A stretch of 64,000 nucleotides of DNA from Lingula anatina. Its lineage: Eukaryota; Brachiopoda; Lingulata; Lingulida; Lingulidae. The stretch lies in contig NW_019774859.1 of assembly GCF_001039355.2 (NCBI RefSeq), forward strand, positions 401,760 through 465,759, read 5' to 3'. A program made the translations under genes and the position numbers. Below the pieces are notes generated by a model. That model did not search any database. It saw nothing but the letters and a program-made list of their open reading frames with translations, and was not told where the DNA came from. Below are positions 56,916-64,000 of this stretch, in pieces (positions within the stretch are counted from its first letter, which is position 1; every line of letters starts with the position of its first letter).

Positions 56916-59236
56916 TCATCACTGGCCTTGTGCTATGAACCTGAGTATCCCTATAACAGTGTTCACCCTCTATTAGATTCACACAGGTTAAGGTTAGCGT
57001 GATGTAAGTTGGCCAAAAACTAGGACGATCGAGGCTTAATGCGAACCGGAACCTGTATTAAAGATGACTCTCTTGTACATACGGCACCAGTGTAACGAGG
57101 GTCCGTGAGACAGAAAGTCCGCCCTCCATTTAGTTATAATGATTGGGGTTAGCCTGACAAAGGCTCCATTCAGAATAGGGGACTAACTAGTCCGAAGGTC
57201 AAATATGGCGACCAACTACAAAACTTGTTGTCTATCCCGCTAATAGACACTGAATTGATATCTCATGGGGAAGTATTCATGTGGGTCGGCCATATTTGGC
57301 CCTCGGACTAGTTAGTCCCTATTATGAATGGCCCCCTAAGAGCGCATTCGGAACAGTAGACTAACAGATGCGAAGTTCAAATGTGGCGAACTACCAAAAA
57401 GCTTGCCACTTAATTCAGGATTAGACACTGAATAAATTTTCTGCGGGGGTTATGCAACAAGCATTCAAGTAGGTCGGCCATATTTGATCCGTGGATCTGT
57501 CAGTCCCCTTTTCTGAATGAGGCCTAAGTGGGTCAAAATCTAGTGCGAGGTTTACCTGTACAAATGAATGGGAAGCGGTCTCTCTATCATTGGAGACTCT
57601 TGTCACATTATACCTGCCTGAACTTGTATCTCCTTATACGTACAAGTCTCGGCGTGGAAATCTTATCTCAATCATTACAGTAATGACGTAAATGGAAAAC
57701 CTACAATTAAACGAGTCATCAGTGGCGTTTCTTCGATAGCAATCAGCACTTTCTAATCCCGTCGTTAATGTAATTAGAAAGCCCGATGTGCAATCATGAA
57801 AATCGTGTTGTAATCTTCACTCACATCATGTATGTACATCGTTTAAGAAAAGCAAGGGGCATACTTATTCATTTATAATTTTAAAACGCTCATACTTATA
57901 ATTACCTAATCTCAATCTGTGGTGAACTTTATGTACGGTTTTCTGAATGCATCACTGACAGTGATGCATTCAGAAAATATTTTGGGCATATTTTACTTTT
58001 ACGAAATATTTCTATCATTTCTCATTTAAATTTGAGGAGGATCCTTTACCTTCAATCCCAATACTCATCTATATCGAGTGTCATGTTATTTCCTATTTTT
58101 ATATAAAATGACCACTACGCATTAAGCAAGGAAAACAAAAAGGGTATATTTTTGTCAATAACTTGCCCACATTAAGCATAACCCAAATACTGAAAATTGA
58201 TTCGAAATTATTGGTGAGATAACTCACGTCAAGGATGAACAGTTTAACGGTCATTGATGTCATAAAAATGATTTAGATTGAGTTTCTCAAGTTATTTTAC
58301 AGCACAAGGGCCTTATGGTCAGGGACCGTCATACTACAGTGGTTATAACTCTCCCTATGGCACACCGAACGGGCGGCCTTTCCAGACTTCATACTATGGT
58401 GGCGGCGGTGGGTCGGTCCAATCTCCAGGGTATCAGAGCCCGCCCTACGGTCGCCCATACGTGCCAATGTATGGGGGCTCCAGCAGTAACACTGGGGGCC
58501 AGACTCAGACAGGTTACCAAGGAAACACAGGGTATTTCTTACCCCCGGGCTTCGTGAGGAATCAGCCGCAAACGAGGCCATTCTTACTTGGCCCATCATC
58601 TGGTGTTGTGCCGCCATCTACAGGTGGGTTTGCCGATGTTGTAATGTTCATAGGAGAGTTAATGAATAAAAAAAATAGAGAATTTTAAGGCCCATTTGCT
58701 TTAGCCGACTTTGATGTGCCATATTTAAGGCAGCCATAATTTTGCATGATGTGATTTTGAGTTTGTGATAACGAAACGAGGTTGCAAATAGAATATATTA
58801 ACCTGGGAATTTTTTGCTCAGAAAGTCGTAGATCAAAATACTATAAAAGTATTGTGTAATATTGCATTTCGCATAGAAATACTGCTGACTTTATCTTGAA
58901 GTATATGAATAGCCAGACCGAACATTTGCTGGGAGATTTATTCTACCATTGTAATATTTAGTAACACTTCTTTGCTATCAAAATATGTTTAAAATAAAAG
59001 CGATATTATTTTTAATTTCAGAGGGATGGACCAACTGGTCTCAATTCTCCTCTTGTTGTCAAGGTGTCAAGTACCGTATGAGGGTGTGTCGCAATCTTGA
59101 TGCCATGGGAACGCCCCCCTGCAATGGCCCCGCCATTGATTTCTTACTATGCGGAAGTAACGAGTTCGACGCATGCGTAAAAGGGGGTCCAGGCGATACA
59201 ATGACAATACTGCCCATCGGCATGAATAAAAAATAG
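54907..59236 (+). CDS. Secreted Gly/Tyr/Pro-rich protein with C-terminal TSP1 module
   Basis: Exons 54907-54967, 58303-58623 and 59022-59236 (TAG) join in frame (both introns phase 1) into 198 residues. Exon 1 is a signal peptide (MASRLFGIGAAFLLVVVGTQ). Exon 2, residues about 21-127, is low complexity: Gly, Tyr, Pro, Ser, Gln-rich with SPYG, SGYN, GGGGG and GYQ motifs and no cysteine. Exon 3 begins EGWTNWSQFSSCCQG and carries six cysteines (CC, RVC, PPC, LLC, DAC), a thrombospondin type 1 repeat with a CC pair in place of the usual WSxCSxxC spacing, then a short hydrophilic tail. No membrane segment. Likely an extracellular matrix protein; shell/tube/cuticle matrix or adhesive roles are possible but not shown. 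An AATAAA at 59428-59433 may be the polyadenylation signal. Its neighbour from 60982 has the same exon plan, suggesting tandem paralogues. Confidence 0.85.
55821..56372. mobile_element. 552-bp foldback element with long inverted arms
   Basis: The left arm (from CAGGCCTACCCAACTACCAG) and right arm (ending CTGGTAGTTGGGTAGGCCTG) are reverse complements with only about two mismatches over the first 110 bases, then imperfect similarity to about 165. Both sides are flanked by AATTT, a 5-bp target duplication. The 240-bp centre is AT-rich and non-coding; the 61-codon frame at 56144 is a by-product of the right arm. Confidence 0.9.
56858..56913. repeat. (TTA)n microsatellite
   Basis: About 18 TTA units. 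In intron 1 of the secreted TSP1 gene. Confidence 0.95.
56973..57080. repeat. Interspersed repeat ACAGGTTAGGGTTAGCGTGA, copy 1
   Basis: ACAGGTTAAGGTTAGCGTGA, a GGCCAAAAACTAGGACGA segment, ACCTGTATTAAAGATGACTC and CTCTTG match copies at 57133-57610 (interrupted) and 62346-62445. Confidence 0.65.
57161..57336. mobile_element. Palindromic MITE, family 2, copy A (nested)
   Basis: Left end GGCTCCATTCAGAATAGGGG and ACTAACTAGTCCGAAGGTCA; right end GGACTAGTTAGTCCCTATTA then TGAATGGCCCCC: near-perfect inverted arms of about 55 bp. The right flank is TAA, the left CAA. Confidence 0.85.
57340..57524. mobile_element. Palindromic MITE, family 2, copy B (nested, adjacent)
   Basis: Same family as copy A but more diverged: GAGCGCATTCGGAACAGTAG and ACTAACAGATGCGAAGTTCA on the left, GTCAGTCCCCTTTTCTGAAT then GAGGCC on the right. 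Flanked by TAA on both sides (57337-57339, 57525-57527). The TAA duplication suggests PIF/Harbinger-type mobilisation (inference). Confidence 0.85.
57939..57977. repeat. Perfect 39-bp palindrome (19-bp arms, 1-nt centre)
   Basis: TTTTCTGAATGCATCACTG at 57939-57957, one A, then its exact reverse complement at 57959-57977. As DNA it could extrude a cruciform; as RNA it would form a 19-bp hairpin with almost no loop. In intron 1, about 325 bases before exon 2 of the TSP1 gene. Confidence 0.95.
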
Positions 59237-60981
59237 ATGAGGAACTGAACTTTCCGCAGCATAAAGAAATACAGACAGTTTTTATTTTTTTATTTAACTA
59301 ATGTCACCGAATTGTGAGATTAGCAAACCAACATAGAGCTTGGCCCATCTACATGTACATGATCACAGCAGTAATCAAGTTTTTTTAGTACAGTTTGACC
59401 ATTATAAGTCTGTGTCAGTCTATGATAAATAAAATCTGGAAGAAATATGTTAGTCTGGTATGATGAGCTCTAGCAATAATTGCCCATAATTCTGCACGAA
59501 TGGAAGAATCCTCTGTAGAAAGTCACACAATTCAGGGACACTGAGAGAGAAAATGAACTTGGAACAAAAGACTCCACAAGATGTGACCGATATGGGGGCA
59601 TTTTGGGTCATATTCCTGAGAGATTTACAGATGAAAGATTGGGTGTAAAGAAACCAAAATGAACTTGAAATCACCAGGATTGTAAGACACTGATAACGAA
59701 ATTTGAATTAATAACAGGCGAGGGAGGTCATAATATTATTACCTGTACAGATATCATTAGTTTTGTCATTTGTTTAGTTATTTGTGAGTTAAACTTGCAT
59801 TTATTCTCGTGACTTCCATATCTGTTTCCCTTGGTCAAATGTTAATGGTCTTATTTTTCTAGTATATTATTAGAAATAATATTACATCGGCATTGTACGT
59901 TTTGCGTTTTTATTCTTCACAAACGATGACAACAGGCTCAATTGTGTTATTCTACCTGCCCGACACAGTTTTTAATTCAATAAGGAGATGAACGTCAATG
60001 AAAAACAAATAAAACCTCGATAATTCAAACTGATGAAAATGTGTATTTCACAAAACAGTTTTCTTTGTAAAAAATGTTCCAACCAAGACCAGAGGGCAGA
60101 TATGGTTGCATTGTGTTGCATAATTACCTCGATGCCAGTGTTGATAATTTTGTTACCAGTTTAAAATTGCCGAGTGAAAAAAAACGATATAAATGGCGCC
60201 ATCTATCGTGAAACAGATAGCAGCAAATATATATTACGATTTACGACTGACGCGGACACACGCACCTAAAAACACATGGAAACGCACACTTTTGTAGATT
60301 TTGAAACCCGCACGTGCAAAAGAAACCACCCGAATTATGTCCCAGTGTCTCTGATCAGATTAAAAGGCATTAATACTTATGTTCTAAGGGACTTAAATGT
60401 TAAATGATAGCTCGTTACTATCAGCGGTTAAATGTAAAACAGACGGTTTCGTGTGAATGCGCCGTGGCACTGAAATAAATGCATTTATGTAAATCAACTC
60501 CACGTATCACTTTCAAGCATCGCGTGGCGAAGATTATGTGTTTTATCTCTTAATGACGAGAATTAAATTTTCTTATCAACTGAGGTCTACAAGCGTGTAA
60601 CCGAGTCGCCAGCGAGGAGGAAATTGAAATATATGCAAATGTGGATGACGACATGATGGGCTAGCGACAGTGTGTTTTGTCACGACAACTCCTGCATAAG
60701 ACCGCCGCGGTAGTGTCTGACGGTCACTTAAGAACGTGAGCGGCACCGGTGAACACCAACTTTCCCGGCAAAACTGGCAACAGAAAGGGCTTGAGAGGTG
60801 ACGTAACATCGAATCGCGCGAGACAACTGGGGCAGAGAAAAGAGATTTTTCCAACCCGTTCTCCAAACTGGAGAGGCATTGGAAAGATACTCCGAGAACG
60901 AATCAAAGAACAGACTGCGGATCGCTCGTGAAGATCATAACAGAAAAGCAGAAAACTTAAAACAGACACTAAACATCAAAT
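59237..60981. other. Intergenic region between the two secreted genes
   Basis: Contains the 3' UTR of the TSP1 gene and the promoter of the next gene. No clear TATA box is seen upstream of 60982. No further exon was recognised; frames on the minus strand at 60576-60969 lack domains. Confidence 0.55.
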
Positions 60982-63900
60982 ATGACTTCATACAAACGAC
61001 TGTGCGGTTGTCTTGTGGTGGTTGTATGGCTTTGCAAAGCACAAGGTAAGAATAATTTCGTTAAATTATTTTAGTATGAAATATTGATTTTCAATAAACG
61101 TAAATGGGCATTTTTTAAAACTAGTTATCATTCTTGCATGGTAATTTTTTATTTTGATCAGTAGAACATCGTTTCCTCGAAACATCTACGAAATGTCTGT
61201 TCATCGGATAAAAAATCAAAGCTCACAAAATTTAACGCCATTATCTAACCGCGTACGATATAAACATTTTTAGAGAACTACTTGCGGTTTAAGGATTTTT
61301 CTGCGTCACAATATAATATGTTAATAGCCAAAAGCACTGAATTAAGTAACATCAGGCTAGGAAAAGAAAGATTACAAAGAGATGCACTCGTATAGGGCAT
61401 AGGACTGACGGGATTAGAAATAATCCTGGGAATACGAAAAGATACAGAAAGTTGAATAGATGAAAAAAGGAAAAACTATTTAGATCAAAGGCAGAAAATA
61501 TCGAGAACTAAAGAAGCCATCTAAATAGGTGAAGCATAAAGTCAACCACTGTGCCAAGAGAAAGATGCGAAAGGGGTTATCCAGAAGGGTTGCGAACCAC
61601 TTTTTACCTTTTTGGATCGATTCTCAACTAACAGTTGATGTTGTGTAAAAACTTAATTCATTTCACCGTCTTTAACGATTGAGTAACCACATTTTAAGAT
61701 ATTCCCATAGTTTGTACTTCCGGGTTTAACTGCAGTTCATTAAGACAATAATAATAATGTATTGTCAAACCTCTTTATCATATCTGAATCTTTATCTTAC
61801 AATCGTTATATTTACATGCTAAGATTTGCAAGCCACTTAAACCACCATTTTAATACTGGTTATTGAAATGAATAACAGATGGATTTATTTTTCGCCAAAC
61901 TGTGTCAAACTATTGGTATCAAATAGGTAATAAAAAAAGCATCTTATTAATTTTACGAGGATATACCAATGAACATTAAAGGCTCGTATTTAGAGCGTTT
62001 ATCTTTAATTACTATTTGAAGCCGTCTTAATTCGATTCACCGTCCAGGGCTAATAGAACGTTCTGTTAGACCCCTATACTTACCTTAAACGAAATTATTG
62101 ATGCTATCTAGAGGCAAAACGGTTGTGTGTTCTTTTGGTCTCAGTCCCTTAAGCATACAGCTATTATACTAGATAAATATCTAGCTCATTCATTCATCTA
62201 TTTAATCATTTATTTATTTATTTATTCAGCAAATCTTAAATTCGACTTTCACATTCATTTATTCATGCGTTGGTTATCTATATTAATTGCCTCGTAAATT
62301 AAATGATATTCTGCAGCGCGGTGAAAAGAAACTGATCCCTCATTAGATTAGTACAGGTTAGGGTTAGCGTGACGTCACTGGGTCAGCTTATAGGACTGGT
62401 CTTACCTGTACAAGTTAATAGGAATCGGGCCTGTATCAGGTGGGATATTTCTCACAGGCTACCGGATTACCAACTGACGATAACTTAATCCAGAATGAAA
62501 AAACACAAGACAAAAAGGAGCACGTTACATCATGCTCCTTGCCTTCTGTAAAATGTTTTCGTTCGTCCTAAATAGAGTCACCGTGACCTATTTTTCTCCA
62601 AACCAGTGCAATAAATAAAACCGTAATTTTTGTTATAACCATGTAAGTCATCTCAATCTATGTCAACATTGAATACCCGCCCCGAGAAGTGTGTGTACAC
62701 CGATAAGTCAACCACGGGTGTCTTTATTTCTTAAATGTATCTATACTTCACATATCGTCCCCTACTGTATCTTTTAGAACCCTTGTGAACAAGTTGGGGA
62801 AAGTAATGGAGACGTTTACGTTATTACACTGCCCTCCGATGTTCCAGGTCCTCCAACCTCCCCTGTATTGAACTGATTTTTAAATTCCTCTTTCAGTATT
62901 TATCATAATAGAACTTTTTGTCTTTAAATATTTATTAGTTTTAAAATTGTTTGCATTTTGAAACTATCTTAAGATGAGCACATAAAGCTTAAAGCATTTT
63001 GCCATCTTCGTATGTATATGCTATTATTTAATTCTCATGAACTAATAAATGTGTTTAAAAATACACTACTATCCTCCATTCCAGGAAATCATCTTGGGGA
63101 AGGTACCCGAAACCCTGCCAGTGACAGCTCTCCTCCCCCCTCCTCCGGCTATGGTGGGGCTCCAGGGGGTTCACCCTATGGCGGTGGGGCGTTCGGGGGT
63201 CCGACGGGTGGATTTCCTGGTCCTGGCGGTGGAGCGTATGGTGCCCCGCCAGCCGGCGGTGGTTTTTCACCGAATGCACCTCCTCCAGGCTTCTTCGGCG
63301 GTGCTGGTGGCGCCGGTCAAGGCCCTCCTAATACACCTAATGCGCCTGGGACGTTTGTTGATGGCAGTCCTTTCCCAGATTTCTCTGGACTGGCAACCAG
63401 TAACCCAAATTTCACTCCCACGAATCAGGTAGGCCCACCTCAAACGAACTTTGGAATGCCGCCACCTGGAGGCAACCCTGGCCTTCCACCTCCAGGACCC
63501 GGTAACCAAGGACCTGGCGGAGCTGGTGCATTTGGAGGACCACCCCCAGGACCGGGAAATCAGGGACCTGGCGGAGCTGGTGCATTTGGAGGACCACCTC
63601 CCGGACCCGGTAACCAAGGACCCGGTGGTGCATTTGGAGGTCCACCTCCTGGACCAGGAAATCAAGGACCTGGCGGAGCTGGTGCATTTGGAGGTCCACC
63701 TCCTGGACCGGGAAATCAAGGACCTGGCGGAGCTGGTGCATTTGGAGGACCACCCCCAGGACCGGGAAATCAAGGACCTGGCGGAGCTGGTGCATTTGGA
63801 GGACCACCCCCAGGACCGGGAAATCAAGGACCTGGCGGAGCTGGTGCATTTGGAGGACCACCTCCTGGACCGGGAAATCAAGGACCTGGCGGAGCTTTCC

Positions 63901-64000
63901 AAGGTCCTCCTCCCCCTAACGGAGCTTTTCAAGGCCAGGGACCACCTCCCCCTCCTGGTCCTGCCAACCAAGGTGGACCATTCCAAGGACCCCCACCCCC
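60982..64000 (+). CDS. Secreted Gly/Pro-rich repeat protein (3' end beyond window)
   Basis: Exon 1 (60982-61045) encodes a signal peptide, MTSYKRLCGCLVVVVWLCKA. Intron 61046-63084 (phase 1). Exon 2 starts at 63085 and stays open to the window end, at least 304 residues. It opens GNHLGEGTRNPASDSSPP, then a Gly/Pro/Tyr-rich part with YGGGAFGGP and FPGPGGGAYGAPP, a short more complex linker (FPDFSGLATSNPNFTPTNQ), about eight near-identical 18-residue repeats (GGPPPGPGNQGPGGAGAF), and Pro/Gln/Phe-rich sequence (FQGPPPP). No cysteine occurs in exon 2. Exon plan and phase match the TSP1 gene upstream, so a C-terminal domain may follow outside the window. Probably an extracellular structural protein; function not known. 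The antisense frames of 149 and 239 codons over 63267-63986 are shadows of the repeat. Confidence 0.8.
61046..63084 (+). other. Intron 1 of the Gly/Pro-rich gene
   Basis: Begins GTAAGA and ends TTCCAG. It contains a TTTA run near 62203-62226 and one copy of the GGTTAGGGTTAGCGTGA interspersed repeat (62346-62445). No exon was seen. Confidence 0.7.
62346..62445. repeat. Interspersed repeat ACAGGTTAGGGTTAGCGTGA, copy 3
   Basis: ACAGGTTAGGGTTAGCGTGA, CGTCACTGGGTCA, CTTACCTGTACAAGTTAATA and GGAATCGGGCCTGTAT align with copies at 56973 and 57133-57610. The sense-antisense pairing of ACAGGT and ACCTGT hints at a degenerate palindrome. Confidence 0.65.
63493..63895 (+). repeat. 54-bp coding tandem repeat (about 8 units)
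   Basis: Units of 54 bp encode an 18-residue repeat. The third full unit is 6 bp shorter (lacks one Gly-Ala), and the last is cut off by GGAGCTTTCCAA. Units 4-7 are almost identical at the DNA level, differing mainly at third positions, pointing to recent expansion or gene conversion. Confidence 0.95.

Larger units (their letters stand above)
57133..57610. repeat. Interspersed repeat, copy 2, interrupted by two MITEs
   Basis: The left part (GGGGTTAGCCTGACA, ending near 57158) and right part (from GTGGGTCAAAATCTAGTG at 57528 to GGAGACTCTTG near 57602) align with the continuous copies at 56973 and 62346. The intervening 57161-57527 is foreign. Confidence 0.65.
54968..58302 (+). other. Intron 1 of the secreted TSP1 gene, packed with repeats
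   Basis: 3.3 kb between the signal-peptide exon and the Gly/Tyr-rich exon. It holds a 552-bp palindromic element, a (TTA)n microsatellite, a nested pair of palindromic MITEs inside another repeat, and a perfect 39-bp hairpin. No exon was seen. Confidence 0.75.

Noticed and set aside
63267-63986. Antisense frames of 239 and 149 codons with Ser/Arg or Val/Leu/Gln repeats
   Set aside because: They are shadows of the 54-bp coding repeat on the plus strand, which has a signal peptide, splice sites and sensible composition.

Overview
The window is nuclear DNA of a bilaterian animal, not a microbe. Genes are split by GT-AG introns, long introns and intergenic stretches are AT-rich, and microsatellites (AG/CT, GT/CA, TTA, AAAT), palindromic DNA elements and one decayed LINE fragment are scattered throughout. 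A chordin gene with the full VWC-CHRD architecture and two tandem secreted Gly/Pro-rich genes, one with a TSP1 module, fit a lophotrochozoan marine invertebrate such as a mollusc or brachiopod. The phylum is an inference; nothing seen fixes the species.

Layout. (1) About 0.8-23.1 kb, minus strand: a complete chordin gene (chrd). I could assemble 22 coding exons by following splice sites and phase, giving about 908 residues: signal peptide, VWC1, four CHRD domains, VWC2-4 and a short basic tail. Two near-identical tRNA-Leu(UAA) genes lie in opposite orientation in two of its introns. (2) 23.1-33.6 kb: intergenic, no supportable gene. (3) 34.6-44.1 kb, plus strand: a five-exon gene for a 250-residue RING plus TRAF-type zinc-finger protein resembling NRDP1/RNF41. 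(4) 47.0-51.2 kb, plus strand: a four-exon gene for a 213-residue protein I do not recognise. Its third intron holds a 939-base N gap flanked by two near-identical copies of about 775 bases, which is the pattern of two contig ends that overlap but were not merged. (5) 51.2-54.8 kb: intergenic, with palindromic elements, a 75-base poly(A) run and a dead LINE tail. (6) 54.9-59.2 kb, plus strand: a 198-residue secreted protein with a Gly/Tyr/Pro-rich region and a C-terminal TSP1 module. (7) 61.0 kb to the window end, plus strand: a second secreted gene with the same exon logic, carrying about eight copies of an 18-residue Gly/Pro-rich repeat and running off the edge.

How they relate. Chordin is the secreted BMP antagonist of dorsoventral patterning. 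The RING protein is probably an intracellular E3 ubiquitin ligase. The two Gly/Pro-rich genes look like a tandem pair of extracellular-matrix genes (shell, tube, cuticle or adhesive matrix are possibilities) and are the most novel part of the window. The non-coding part is unusually rich in short palindromic DNA elements: at least five families, with 3-bp (TTA/TAA) or 5-bp target duplications, including one nested insertion.
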